A DNA stretch of 44,550 nt from Prevotella sp. (GCA_017471245.1 JAFUVB010000024.1:1-44550), one strand, 5' to 3'. Counted from the first letter of the stretch, positions 16,682-25,273 are shown. Numbers and translations: made by a program. The notes: a model not told the origin generated them from the letters alone.

Positions 16682-17218
16682 ATGAGTATCATACAGATTA
16701 AAGACAAGAAGTTCAAGCCTTTCATCCCGGAGGCACAGATCAGGGAGAGCATCAAGGCGGTTGCCGACCGCATCAACCGCGATATGGAAGGGAAGAACCC
16801 GCTGTTCATTTCCGTATTAAACGGGGCGTTTGTGTTCACTGCCGACCTGATGAGAATGATAACCATACCTTGCGAAGTGTCGTTTGTGAAGCTTGCATCC
16901 TATCAAGGCACCACCTCCACCGGCACCATCAAGGAAGTGATGGGTATCAACGAAGATCTCACCGGTCGACATGTCATCATTGTGGAAGACATTGTTGACA
17001 CGGGGCTCACCATGAAGCGCATGATTGAGAGCCTCGGCACGCGCAATCCCGCATCCGTTCATGTGTGTTCGCTGTTGGTGAAGCCCGACAAGCTGAAAGT
17101 GGATCTCAACATTGAGTATGCGGCCATGCAGATTCCCAACGACTTCATCGTGGGATATGGCCTTGATTATGACCAGCAGGGGCGCAATCTGCCCGACATC
17201 TATTCTGTTGTTGAGTAA
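16682..17218 (+). CDS. hpt: Hypoxanthine phosphoribosyltransferase
   Basis: 178 residues, cytoplasmic purine salvage: joins hypoxanthine or guanine to PRPP to give IMP or GMP. The PRPP loop HVIIVEDIVDTGLTMKRMIE (about 99-118) is complete, and FISVLNGAFVFTADL and YGLDYDQQGRNLPDIY are typical of the family. I chose the ATG at 16682; the frame extends upstream to a TTG at 16652 that lies in the promoter. It heads a run of same-strand genes with adk, obgE and pgeF. Confidence 0.95.
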   Translation: MSIIQIKDKKFKPFIPEAQIRESIKAVADRINRDMEGKNPLFISVLNGAFVFTADLMRMITIPCEVSFVKLASYQGTTSTGTIKEVMGINEDLTGRHVIIVEDIVDTGLTMKRMIESLGTRNPASVHVCSLLVKPDKLKVDLNIEYAAMQIPNDFIVGYGLDYDQQGRNLPDIYSVVE

Positions 17219-17223
17219 GGAAA

Positions 17224-17313
17224 GCATGCTGCGCTTGTAAGATAATGCACGCGATTTTTGCAAAAAATGCACGCGATGCTTGCAAAAAGAGGCATGCCGG
17301 GCTTGCCAAAAAG
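17224..17313. repeat. 22-23-bp-pitch array, GC-rich word, between hpt and adk
   Basis: Four units start at 17224, 17247, 17269 and 17292 (steps 23, 22, 23). Words are GCATGCTGCGCTTGT, GCACGCGATTTTTGC, GCACGCGATGCTTGC and GCATGCCGGGCTTGC, each followed by an A-rich spacer. The last is nearly a perfect 15-bp palindrome. Same design as the ACCTATG arrays but with another word. Confidence 0.7.
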
Positions 17314-17340
17314 CGTAGGATAACATATAATTATAAAGAG

Positions 17341-17913
17341 ATGAAGAATATTGTAATTTTCGGTGCACCTGGCTCCGGCAAGGGCACACAGAGCGATCTG
17401 ATGATCGAGAAGTATGGTCTGGAGCATATCTCCACAGGCGACGTGCTTCGCGCAGAGATCAAAAAGGGGACTGATTTGGGCATGACTGCCGCCTCGTTTA
17501 TCGACAAAGGGCAGCTCATTCCCGATGAGTTGATGATCAACATCCTGGCAAGTGTATACGATGCCTTTGGAAAAGAGCATGCCGGAGTGATCTTCGACGG
17601 CTTCCCCCGTACCATTCCGCAGGCTGAAGCCTTAAAGAAGATGCTCGGCGAGCGCGGACATCAGGTGGCTGCAATGATAGAACTCGACGTTCCCGAGGCA
17701 GAACTGATGCAGCGACTGATCAAGCGCGGCAAGGAAAGTGGGCGCTCCGACGACAACGAAGAGACCATCAAGAAGCGTCTCGACGTGTATCATCACCAGA
17801 CACAACCGCTGATTCTCTGGTATGAAAAGGAAGGTATTCGCCATCATATCAACGGGCTTGGTGCGCTCGACCGTATCTTTGGTGATATTTGTGAGGTTAT
17901 TGACAAACTGTAA
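17341..17913 (+). CDS. adk: Adenylate kinase
   Basis: 190 residues; interconverts AMP+ATP and 2 ADP. The P-loop [12 protein letters not shown] is at residues 8-19, followed by the AMP-binding [13 protein letters not shown] and [11 protein letters not shown]. The LID region ([20 protein letters not shown]) is the short form without a zinc knuckle, which accounts for the length. The start at 17341 is set by [11 protein letters not shown]; the frame upstream to 17245 only reads through the 22-bp array. Its stop overlaps the obgE start (TAATG). Confidence 0.96.
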   Translation: MKNIVIFGAPGSGKGTQSDLMIEKYGLEHISTGDVLRAEIKKGTDLGMTAASFIDKGQLIPDELMINILASVYDAFGKEHAGVIFDGFPRTIPQAEALKKMLGERGHQVAAMIELDVPEAELMQRLIKRGKESGRSDDNEETIKKRLDVYHHQTQPLILWYEKEGIRHHINGLGALDRIFGDICEVIDKL

Positions 17914-19103
17914 TGGCAGAAAGTAATTTTGTAGACTATGTGAGAATCTATTGCCGCTCGGGTAAGGGCGGCAAGGGAAGCATGCACCTGCGGCATGTGA
18001 AATATAATCCAAACGGAGGTCCCGACGGTGGTGACGGCGGCGACGGAGGCAGCATCATCCTGCGCGGTAACCATAATTTCTGGACGCTGCTCCACCTGAA
18101 ATACCAGCGGCATGTGTTTGCTGAGCATGGCGGAAACGGCGGAAAGGACAAATGCCACGGCACAAACGGCAAGCACCAGTATATCGACGTGCCTTGCGGA
18201 ACGGTGGTTTACAACGCCGAAACGGGGAAATACATCTGCGACGTGACCGACGACGGACAGGAAATTGTGCTGCTCAAGGGCGGCAGAGGCGGGCTTGGCA
18301 ACTTCCAGTTCCGCAGTGCCACCAACCAGGCACCGCGCTTTGCACAGCCCGGAGAGCCCATGCAGGAGATGACCATCATCCTGGAACTCAAGCTGTTGGC
18401 AGATGTGGGACTCGTGGGATTCCCCAATGCCGGCAAGTCAACGCTGCTCTCGGCGCTCTCTTCGGCGCGACCCAAGATTGCCAACTATCCTTTCACCACG
18501 CTCGAACCCAGCTTGGGCATCGTGAGCTATCACGACCGCCAGTCGTTTGTCATGGCCGACATACCGGGAATCATCGAGGGTGCAAGCGAGGGAAAGGGAC
18601 TCGGACTGCGCTTCCTCCGACATATCGAGCGCAACTCACTGCTGCTTTTCATGGTGCCGGGCGACACCGACGACATCGTTCACGAATATGAGGTGCTGCT
18701 CAACGAACTGAGAAACTTCAATCCGGATATGCTCGACAAGCACCGCGTGCTGGCTGTCACCAAGTGCGACCTGCTCGACGATGAACTCATTGATATGCTT
18801 TCTGAGCAGGTGCACCGCGATTTGCAGGAACAAGGACTTGGTGATATCCCCGTGGTTTTCATCTCGGCCGTGGCCAACAAGAACCTCGGACTGTTGAAAG
18901 ATGTGCTGTGGAAGGAACTCAACAGTGAGAGCAACAAGCTGCAGAGCATCACCGCCGAAGACCGCATCGTGCATCGCGACAAGGACATGGCAAGGTTCAG
19001 TGCCGAATTGGAGGCTGAGGGCGAAGACGATATCATCTTCATCGACGACGAGGAGATAGAGGATCTGGAAGATTACGAAATAGAAGAGCTGGATGAAGAG
19101 TAA
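17913..19103 (+). CDS. obgE: GTPase Obg
   Basis: 396 residues. An N-terminal glycine-rich Obg fold (1-158; [22 protein letters not shown]) is followed by the G domain (about 160-330) with G1 [10 protein letters not shown]3 DIPG and G4 TKCD, then an acidic C-terminal tail ([25 protein letters not shown]). Obg acts in late 50S subunit assembly and growth control. It starts within the adk stop codon, so the two genes are coupled, and its end overlaps pgeF by 11 bases. Confidence 0.97.
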   Translation: MAESNFVDYVRIYCRSGKGGKGSMHLRHVKYNPNGGPDGGDGGDGGSIILRGNHNFWTLLHLKYQRHVFAEHGGNGGKDKCHGTNGKHQYIDVPCGTVVYNAETGKYICDVTDDGQEIVLLKGGRGGLGNFQFRSATNQAPRFAQPGEPMQEMTIILELKLLADVGLVGFPNAGKSTLLSALSSARPKIANYPFTTLEPSLGIVSYHDRQSFVMADIPGIIEGASEGKGLGLRFLRHIERNSLLLFMVPGDTDDIVHEYEVLLNELRNFNPDMLDKHRVLAVTKCDLLDDELIDMLSEQVHRDLQEQGLGDIPVVFISAVANKNLGLLKDVLWKELNSESNKLQSITAEDRIVHRDKDMARFSAELEAEGEDDIIFIDDEEIEDLEDYEIEELDEE

Positions 19104-19917
19104 TCCCATCATACACGAATATCTGGTCGATCCCCGCGTTACGGCATTCAGCACCACGCGCCTTGGTGGCTGCAGCACGGGCAATTATGCAAGTTTCAAC
19201 ATCAATCATTATTGTGGTGATGATGAAACTTGCATCGCCCGCAACCGCGAACAGCTCTGCCGATGCCTCGAAATCAGCAACAACCGCCTCTTTCTGCCGC
19301 ATCAGGTGCACCATACCGATGCAATCGCCATCACGAAAACCACTCTCGAACTTTCATCCGACATTGTTCTTCAGGCTTTGCTCGAAGACAAGGATGCCAT
19401 CACAACCAATGTTCCCGGCTGTTGCATCGGTGTGTCGACAGCCGACTGCATACCCATCCTGCTCTATGATACCGACAACCATGCCGCCGCTGCCATACAT
19501 GCCGGGTGGAGAGGCACGCTGAATCACATCGTCAGCGAGACCATTGCCCACATGAAGAGCTATTATCACACCAATCCCCGCTATCTGAAAGCCGTAATCG
19601 GTCCGGGCATCTCGCTCGAAAGCTTCGAAGTGGGCGACGAGGTATACGATGCCTTCGCCAAGGCAGGATTCCCCATGGAGCAGATGGCAAGGCGCTTTCC
19701 GCCCATGCGCCCCGATGACTCCGAAAAAGAGAAATGGCACATCGACTTGCCTTTGTGCAACCTTCAGCAGCTCATCTCAGCAGGAGTGCCGCCCTCGCAA
19801 ATCCATTCTTCCGGCATCTGCACCTATCGCTATAGCGATGATTTCTTCTCTGCCCGCCGTCTCGGCATCCGTTCCGGTCGCATCTTCACGGGCATCGTGC
19901 TCAGGCAACCGCGCTGA
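19093..19917 (+). CDS. pgeF: Peptidoglycan editing factor / purine nucleoside phosphorylase, YfiH (laccase-domain) family
   Basis: 274 residues. The zinc-binding Cys/His residues of the YfiH family are visible in order: [25 protein letters not shown] and [15 protein letters not shown]-terminal [18 protein letters not shown] is also characteristic. E. coli YfiH removes wrongly incorporated L-Ser in peptidoglycan precursors, and family members have purine nucleoside phosphorylase/deaminase activity; lying after hpt and adk it could serve purine salvage. The start overlaps the obgE end by 11 bases. Confidence 0.92.
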   Translation: MKSNPIIHEYLVDPRVTAFSTTRLGGCSTGNYASFNINHYCGDDETCIARNREQLCRCLEISNNRLFLPHQVHHTDAIAITKTTLELSSDIVLQALLEDKDAITTNVPGCCIGVSTADCIPILLYDTDNHAAAAIHAGWRGTLNHIVSETIAHMKSYYHTNPRYLKAVIGPGISLESFEVGDEVYDAFAKAGFPMEQMARRFPPMRPDDSEKEKWHIDLPLCNLQQLISAGVPPSQIHSSGICTYRYSDDFFSARRLGIRSGRIFTGIVLRQPR

Positions 19918-20021
19918 AAGCATCCCCAATTATTCAGCCGCACTTCTATAGCTACTTCTCCTTGAAGGGTTAAAAAATATAAAAAACAGAAATTTTCACG
20001 CAAGATTTCTTGTTTCCTGTG

Positions 20022-20029
20022 TTATATTT
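20022..20029 (+). promoter_or_regulatory. -7 box of the 20069 lipoprotein gene
   Basis: TATATTTG, 39 bases before the ATG at 20069. -33 not clear. Confidence 0.4.
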
Positions 20030-20068
20030 GTAGAATGTAAATATGGATTTTTCATGTTGTAAAACTAA

Positions 20069-20632
20069 ATGATGATGAAAAGAATCTATCAAATCATGGG
20101 CGTGCTGCTCGCTCTGTCGGCAGCAACCAGCCTATTTGCGGCATGCTCTGCCGATGAAGACGAAGAGAACACCGTATCGCGCACGGCACTTTATGCCATT
20201 CTCAAGCCTGATGAAGGGCAGAATGCGGATGCTGCTGCCGCAGATTATGTGCTGACGCTCGACAATATCATAGCCGTAAATCCCAAAACTCTCTTCTTCA
20301 AAATGCAAGACGTGCAGCGCATTGACGAAAAGGCATTCCCTACACCCACACAGCATTCTCTCTTGTTTTACAGCAAAGGCGAGTTCTTGTTTGAAGCAAA
20401 ACTCAACAGCATGTTGTCGAGTATGATGACAAGCGGCCTCACTTTCTATTATTATTGGGGAGACAAAAAGGGCGGCATTTCTCACTATAAACTTGAAGCG
20501 ATACGATTTATTGAATTGGACGGAACCATAGACGGAGAGTTAACCGACAAACAAAAGCAAGGTATTTCTCGAATGTTTGAAATACTGAAGAAGGCTGGTA
20601 AAACAACAGACAAAGAAATATTCGACCTCTAA
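20069..20632 (+). CDS. Lipoprotein of unknown function
   Basis: 187 residues starting with three ATG codons in a row (20069, 20072, 20075), so the exact start is open. The signal peptide ends at the lipobox LFAAC followed by SADEDEENT, an acidic +2 region that in Bacteroidetes often marks surface export. The mature part has alternating hydrophobic segments (YVLTLDNIIAVNPKTLFFKM, LLFYSKGEFLFEAKLN, GLTFYYYWGDKKGG) consistent with beta structure. I recognise no family. It stands alone with its own -7 box. Confidence 0.75.
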   Translation: MMMKRIYQIMGVLLALSAATSLFAACSADEDEENTVSRTALYAILKPDEGQNADAAAADYVLTLDNIIAVNPKTLFFKMQDVQRIDEKAFPTPTQHSLLFYSKGEFLFEAKLNSMLSSMMTSGLTFYYYWGDKKGGISHYKLEAIRFIELDGTIDGELTDKQKQGISRMFEILKKAGKTTDKEIFDL

Positions 20633-20824
20633 TCCAATAATAATTCATCCAATAAACAATGACAATTAAACGATTAATCCCCATTTTCTATCATCGATGC
20701 CCGCACCGGCCGCATACTTCTAACATGGTCTAATTACATCACATAACGCTATCTCCACAATCTAAAAAATGAAATTTACCCGCACCTGTGCACAAACCAT
20801 TGACAATCAGTTGTTTAAGCAAAA

Positions 20825-20891
20825 TTATCCGACACCCGCTGCGACACCTGCTGCGGGTGTCGCAGCGGGTGTCGCAGCGGGTGCCGGATAA
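20825..20891. repeat. GC-rich 67-nt hairpin built from 12-bp units
   Basis: Arms 20825-20848 and 20868-20891 match at 23 of 24 positions, and the 19-base loop pairs again (GCTGC/GCAGC). The sequence is 12-bp units: GACACCCGCTGC and GACACCTGCTGC in one direction, then GGGTGTCGCAGC twice and a partial copy in the other. No T run follows, so it is not a standard terminator. It stands out sharply from the AT-rich surroundings. Confidence 0.85.
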
Positions 20892-21017
20892 ATTCGCCCA
20901 AGTAATTGACAATGAGGCAGATATGCTCAGGTGCTTCATTTTTCCATTTTTTACACCAAGTAGTGTGTTGTTCGGTAGTTAAGTGGTAGGTTGACTTGAA
21001 GGCGAATATACCGGTGC

Positions 21018-21127
21018 AGAAACCTATGGTTTTGATAGCCAAAAACGTATTTCTTACCGCTTGAAACCTATGCTTTTGATGAATGAAACATACGCTTTTG
21101 ATTGTCAATACCTATGCTTTTCCAATG
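21018..21127. repeat. 22-bp-pitch array, ACCTATG word, locus 3
   Basis: Five units of exactly 22 bp at 21018, 21040, 21062, 21084 and 21106. Words include AGAAACCTATGGTTT, TGAAACCTATGCTTT and CAATACCTATGCTTT; unit 2 is degenerate. The 7-bp spacer of the last unit is also the first unit of the 7-bp tandem repeat that follows. Confidence 0.82.
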
Positions 21128-21211
21128 CCCAATGTTCAACGGTCAATGCTCAATGTTCAATGCTCAATGCTCAATGTTCAATTTTCAACGGTCAATGGTC
21201 AACGGTCAATG
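21121..21211. repeat. Thirteen 7-bp tandem units, consensus NTCAATG
   Basis: The 91 bases divide into 13 units of 7 bp with no indel. The first base varies (C, T or G) while TCAATG or TCAACG is kept in most units. It continues in phase from the last spacer of the neighbouring 22-bp array. Confidence 0.85.
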
Positions 21212-21284
21212 GTAAAAGCTTTTTCCCTCTATTTGTCATTGAGGACCCCACAAGACTTGTAACGCACATTTTCTTCCATAATTA

Positions 21285-21316
21285 TTTGGAAGATTGGATA
21301 CTTTTTAGTAATTTTG
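21285..21316 (+). promoter_or_regulatory. Promoter of lipoprotein gene 21354 (copied cassette)
   Basis: TTTG (21285-21288), 20 bases, TAATTTTG (21309-21316). The region is repeated nearly unchanged before the lipoprotein gene at 22311. Confidence 0.6.
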
Positions 21317-21353
21317 CATCATACAACTAGTATATAAATAAAACATTACAACG

Positions 21354-21743
21354 ATGAAAAAGAAAAGGATTCTATTAATTCCCATGCTGCTGTTTGCGGC
21401 AGTACTGACCACGGGGTGCAGCTGCAGTGATGATGAAAATGACAATTTCATAAGCTATATCGCTGCGAAAGATATTAAGTTGTATGGAGACATACGGCAG
21501 CTTTACAGAATGAACCTTGTTGAAAAGAAGGACTTACCGCAGTGGGTACAAAACCGTTTGGATGAGGTAGCCAACTTTCCTGAAGCCTACGTAATTAAGG
21601 CAAAGAGTGAAGGTAAAACAATATATATTATACCCAGCCTTTCGTCTTTAGATCCATGGAACTTCTTTACGGAGGACGGCAGCAGGTGGAATTACTCCGA
21701 CCAAGACTACTTATCCGACATCACAATCATATATTTTGTTTGA
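21354..21743 (+). CDS. Small lipoprotein, cassette paralogue 1
   Basis: 129 residues. The signal peptide MKKKRILLIPMLLFAAVLTT ends at the lipobox GC, followed by SCSDDENDN. The start region, signal peptide and promoter are nearly identical to those of the gene at 22311, but the mature part (YGDIRQLYRMNLVEKKDLPQ, then AYVIKAKSEGKTIYIIPSL) is unrelated to it. The mature segment has a mixed alpha/beta look and no recognisable domain; small inhibitor- or immunity-like lipoproteins have this size. Function unknown. Confidence 0.7.
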   Translation: MKKKRILLIPMLLFAAVLTTGCSCSDDENDNFISYIAAKDIKLYGDIRQLYRMNLVEKKDLPQWVQNRLDEVANFPEAYVIKAKSEGKTIYIIPSLSSLDPWNFFTEDGSRWNYSDQDYLSDITIIYFV

Positions 21744-21809
21744 TATAGTATCGGTCAAAATACACATTTAAACAATAGGATGAAAAATCTAATTAACACC
21801 ATTACAACT

Positions 21810-22160
21810 ATGAAAATGAAAAGAATTCTATTAATTCCCATACTGCTGTTTGCGGCAGTGCTGAATGTTGGTTGCAGCAGCGACAAAGAACTTAGGGAAA
21901 TTGGTTGCTTTGAAGGATGTATAAGTAGGATAAACGACGAATCAGTTCTATTAACTATCATTGAATCACCCGAAAACAGCAAAGACTTCTCTCCAACGTG
22001 GATAATCTGTAAGAGATCCGATCTATCCGGAAGAAAGATTCAGTTGAATGATGTCATTTCATTCTCTATTATCAAATATAAAGCTATCACCCGGCAGTCA
22101 ACAATTACGACAGGATGGGAAGTCCCAGAATATGAATGTAGCGTAAAACCATGTGAATAG
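21810..22160 (+). CDS. Small lipoprotein, cassette paralogue 2
   Basis: 116 residues from the ATG at 21810, chosen because the bases before and after it match the start regions of its two neighbours (ACATTACAAC-type leader, then MKMKRILLIPILLFAAVLNVGC). An ATG at 21780 is in frame but lies in the unshared leader. The mature part (CFEGCISRINDESVLLTIIESPENS, then ISFSIIKYKAITR) looks like a small beta barrel of OB type, a guess from the pattern. No separate promoter is seen; probably co-transcribed with gene 21354. Confidence 0.65.
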   Translation: MKMKRILLIPILLFAAVLNVGCSSDKELREIGCFEGCISRINDESVLLTIIESPENSKDFSPTWIICKRSDLSGRKIQLNDVISFSIIKYKAITRQSTITTGWEVPEYECSVKPCE

Positions 22161-22240
22161 TGTAAGGTTGATAGCAGGGCTATGATTTGGAGTAGTTTCT
22201 GGAGAAGTTTATTACACCAAAACATCTTCTTGCATAATTA

Positions 22241-22272
22241 TCTGGAAGATTGGATACCTTTTAGTAATTTTG
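22241..22272 (+). promoter_or_regulatory. Promoter of the 22311-25253 genes (copied cassette)
   Basis: TCTG (22241-22244), 20 bases, TAATTTTG (22265-22272), in the same surroundings as the promoter at 21285-21316. Confidence 0.55.
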
Positions 22273-22310
22273 CCATTGTAAAACTAACGTATAAATAAAA
22301 CATTACAACG

Positions 22311-22811
22311 ATGAAAAAGAAAAGGATTCTATTAATTCCCATGCTGCTGTTGTCGGCAATGATGAATGTTGGTTGCAGCAGCGATGAAGAACCCAACGGC
22401 TCATTACGAACAAGAAGTATCGAGAACTCAGGGTGCAAGCAAGGTAACAATGCAAAAGTGCAAAGCCGTGCATCTGACAGACCTGATTTATTTACTGAGA
22501 CCATTACGCTTACTGCCCAAAAGGGCGGATGGCTACGGGTGGAGCATAAGGATGCCTTGTTCCCTTGTTGCATAGATAATATTGCTGTACAAGTGTCAAT
22601 GGAAGACAATCTGATCACAGCTCAGGAGAATATGATTGGCTCGGATGCCTGCAACTGTATCTGCCCTTATGACGTAAACTTTGAAGTTGGAAAACTAACA
22701 GAAGGAAACTACACGCTGATTGTTGAGACAGAATCGTTTGTAAGGTTAAAAAAGGAAATACACTATAGCAATAACTATAATGAAACAATTGTAATCAGAC
22801 ACATAAAATGA
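22311..22811 (+). CDS. Small lipoprotein, cassette paralogue 3, coupled to C13 peptidase
   Basis: 166 residues with the shared signal peptide (MKKKRILLIPMLLLSAMMNVGC), then SSDEEPNG. The mature part has beta-strand-like segments (TITLTAQKGGWLRVEHK, NYTLIVETESFVRLKKEIHY) and a cysteine-rich patch (DACNCICPYD); an immunoglobulin-like fold is plausible. Its stop overlaps the start of the C13 peptidase gene by four bases (ATGA). Secreted cysteine proteases of Bacteroidales are often encoded beside lipoprotein inhibitors, so an inhibitor role is a reasonable guess but nothing in the sequence proves it. Confidence 0.7.
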   Translation: MKKKRILLIPMLLLSAMMNVGCSSDEEPNGSLRTRSIENSGCKQGNNAKVQSRASDRPDLFTETITLTAQKGGWLRVEHKDALFPCCIDNIAVQVSMEDNLITAQENMIGSDACNCICPYDVNFEVGKLTEGNYTLIVETESFVRLKKEIHYSNNYNETIVIRHIK

Positions 22812-23224
22812 AAAGAATATCTATAGTTTTATTGGTACTTATGATGTGGGGTATTGGCATGCATGCCCAACATTCAAATATCATATCAGTCGAGAATGCA
22901 TGGAATATTGTAAAAAATGAAATACTGAAAGAGAAAGGTGACAGTATATGTGTCTATGTTTCAAATGTAACCAAGCCACCTCAAGCAGAGATTAAAACAA
23001 TCAAGGGATCTGTAGCGACCCCATCTTTTGAGTCATGGTTCTTTTTTGTAGATGATATGCCTTATGCAAACTGGGAGCATTCATGCCGCTACATATATGT
23101 CAATGCTAAGACTGGAAGCTATGAGGTCCAATACATGAACAGACCGCCAAAAGACAATATGGACGTACTGGTTCAGTACAAACCGGCAAATAAAAGTAAC
23201 GTAAAAAAAATCCAATACCCCTAA
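22808..23224 (+). CDS. C13-family peptidase, N-terminal fragment (signal peptide and PepSY-like prodomain)
   Basis: 138 residues: signal peptide (MKRISIVLLVLMMWGIGMHA) and a domain with VENAWNIVKNEIL and ANWEHSCRYIYVNAKTGSYEV, like PepSY-type prodomains of secreted peptidases. The frame ends at 23224 because of one extra base in an A8 tract (23203-23210). If the tract had seven A, the frame would run through SNTPKKALRNISPELSEHKY into the catalytic part below, giving one protein of about 815 residues. Coupled to the upstream lipoprotein by an ATGA overlap. Confidence 0.75.
   Translation: MKRISIVLLVLMMWGIGMHAQHSNIISVENAWNIVKNEILKEKGDSICVYVSNVTKPPQAEIKTIKGSVATPSFESWFFFVDDMPYANWEHSCRYIYVNAKTGSYEVQYMNRPPKDNMDVLVQYKPANKSNVKKIQYP
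23203..23210 (+). other. A8 homopolymer that breaks the C13 peptidase frame
   Basis: Eight A residues at the exact place where the reading frame switches by one base. Removal of one A restores a continuous frame from 22808 to 25253. It may be a true mutation, a phase-variable or slippage site, or a sequencing error. Confidence 0.75.
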
Positions 23225-23297
23225 GAAGGCTCTACGGAATATTTCTCCCGAACTATCTGAACATAAATATGCTGTTATTATAAGTGGTGGCATAGAT

Positions 23298-25253
23298 ATG
23301 TTTTATAATAAAGAACGTTACTGGAATGATTGCTCTGAGATATACAAAACTCTTATAGATATTTACAATTATCCCAAGAATCATATTTATGTAATAATGT
23401 CTGATGGAACATCACCAAATATTGACAGATCATTACTTAATGGTAACCATGATTCATCTCCACTTGACTTAGATGGCGATGGGGAAAATGATATTCAATA
23501 TGCTGCTACTAAGGCAATTATCATGAATGTATTTACATCACTTGGTTCAACACTGAACAGTGATGATGCTTTATTTGTATATGTAACTGATCATGGCGGT
23601 TTAGAAAACGGACATTCTTATCTATATTTGTGGGATGATGAAATCATGTATGATAATGAGTTCGCAACAGAGCTTAACAAGGTGAATGCTGGAATTGTAA
23701 TAACATGTATGGCTCAATGCCATAGCGGGGGCTTTATTGACCACTTAGAGGCAAGCAAGCGGGTAATAGCTACTGCCTGTAAAAAGAATGAAGTGTCATT
23801 TCCTACAACAGATGAAGTCTATGACGAGTTTGCATATCATTGGACATCTGCAGTAAGGGGAATAACGCCTGATGGCGTTTCTGTTAACGCGGATACAAAT
23901 AACGATGGCATTGTGTCAATGCACGAAGCCTTCAACTATGCAACATCTCACGACACGAAAAGTGAGCACCCACAATACTCGTCTACTCCAAGTGCTTGGG
24001 GCGACTTTGTATCACTGTCTGAAAATATAATCACGGGTGACTCGATAATTGCAGCATATGGAGTGTACCAAGTAAAGCCAAGTACGAGCCTGACAACAGT
24101 TTGGAGTATTGATAACAATTCCTTTTCTCTAACCCCTTCAGGGCATAAGTGCACAGTTAGCTATGATCAAGGTAACCAATATGATACTGCAACAATGACA
24201 GCTACGGTCATGAAGGACGGAGTAGTGCTCAAGACACTTACAAAGCAGATTGAAAATGTTGGGAAGATTATGGGTGATGGGGTTCTGTGCAGTCCCAATT
24301 TGTATAGCCGAGCTGCTCTTCCCAGTGAATTCTCCGCCACTTGGTCTATCGACAACTCCGCATTCAGTATTACCCCCAGCGGAAACCAGTGCACGGTATC
24401 ATATAACAACTCTCCGCAATACGATGAGGCGACCCTTACGGCGACCATCAGCAAGAACGGAACAACAGTAGCCACACTGGACAAACGTATAGTGATGCAC
24501 GGCACGAACATGTATGTGGAGGGTGAGCAGTCGGGCATCTATGATGCAAACGGCGACATACCCGCAGTGGGGATGACATTCACCATACCCGCCAGCTCAG
24601 GAAACCGCAAGATGCGCAGGATCTCCGCTGCGGTCAGGCGCGACAGTGTGGAGATGAGACAGATGCCCGTGGTGTTCGAAAGAATGCAGACACGCTCGCT
24701 CAACGACAATCCGCAGTACGGCATCACCGAGATATATGGCGGCGCCGACATTACGCTCTATGGCTCGCGCTTCGACGGGATGAACATCAGCTTCAGCGGA
24801 GAGGAACAGCCCGACTATCTGATGCTGGGCGGTGACACCATCGTGCGGTTCCGCATGCCCGAGGTGTCGAGCATCACCTATCACGACGGCTACTATTACG
24901 TGGTGCTCCATGCCACGAGCGAAGGCGGCTGCCACGACTTCGACCTATGGTTCAAGGTAATCCCGGTTGACGGCGAGGCGATTGGCGACCCGGAGATATC
25001 GCTCTATTTCAGCGGAAACACGATGCGCGTTGACTTCGATGCCGTGGAATGGGAAGAGCTTCCGAGCGGCATGATCCAGGTAGTACCATGGTATCTGAGC
25101 ATCTACCGTATGGAAACGGGAACGCGCGTGCACTACAGCACCAACTATACCGGGAGCAAGGCGGTGGACACGAGCACCTGGTCGCCCGGCATCTATTCCA
25201 TCCGCATTGATACCAACGGCAACCGATACACCAAGAAATTCATCCTGCAGTAA
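23298..25253 (+). CDS. C13-family (legumain-like) cysteine peptidase, catalytic and C-terminal part
   Basis: 651 residues from the ATG at 23298, but homology of the frame clearly starts before it (KYAVIISGGIDMFYNKERYWND, from about 23265), so this is the downstream part of a gene beginning at 22808. The caspase-like fold shows the catalytic His in VYVTDHGGLENGH and the Cys in CMAQCHSGGFID, the C13 pair. A Ca-binding-like DLDGDGENDI and DTNNDGIVSMHEA follow. Then come two related Ig-like repeats (TTVWSIDNNSFSLTPSG and SATWSIDNSAFSITPSG) and a C-terminus of the T9SS type A kind (GIYSIRIDTNGNRYTKKFILQ). GC content rises strongly after about 24300. A secreted, surface-bound protease is likely. 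Confidence 0.85.
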   Translation: MFYNKERYWNDCSEIYKTLIDIYNYPKNHIYVIMSDGTSPNIDRSLLNGNHDSSPLDLDGDGENDIQYAATKAIIMNVFTSLGSTLNSDDALFVYVTDHGGLENGHSYLYLWDDEIMYDNEFATELNKVNAGIVITCMAQCHSGGFIDHLEASKRVIATACKKNEVSFPTTDEVYDEFAYHWTSAVRGITPDGVSVNADTNNDGIVSMHEAFNYATSHDTKSEHPQYSSTPSAWGDFVSLSENIITGDSIIAAYGVYQVKPSTSLTTVWSIDNNSFSLTPSGHKCTVSYDQGNQYDTATMTATVMKDGVVLKTLTKQIENVGKIMGDGVLCSPNLYSRAALPSEFSATWSIDNSAFSITPSGNQCTVSYNNSPQYDEATLTATISKNGTTVATLDKRIVMHGTNMYVEGEQSGIYDANGDIPAVGMTFTIPASSGNRKMRRISAAVRRDSVEMRQMPVVFERMQTRSLNDNPQYGITEIYGGADITLYGSRFDGMNISFSGEEQPDYLMLGGDTIVRFRMPEVSSITYHDGYYYVVLHATSEGGCHDFDLWFKVIPVDGEAIGDPEISLYFSGNTMRVDFDAVEWEELPSGMIQVVPWYLSIYRMETGTRVHYSTNYTGSKAVDTSTWSPGIYSIRIDTNGNRYTKKFILQ

Positions 25254-25273
25254 GAAATAGTATTTTCATACTT

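Larger units (their letters stand above)
20633..21284. other. Repeat-rich intergenic region
   Basis: About 650 bases without a gene. It holds a GC-rich hairpin (20825-20891), a 22-bp array (21018-21127) and a 7-bp tandem repeat (21121-21211). Short open frames here only read through the repeats. A copied promoter begins at 21285. Confidence 0.7.

Noticed and set aside
24300-25253. Rise in GC content within the C13 peptidase gene as a gene-fusion boundary
   Set aside because: The two Ig-like repeats on either side of the change are clearly related, so the protein is continuous; the shift may be local recombination but is not a fusion of unrelated parts.
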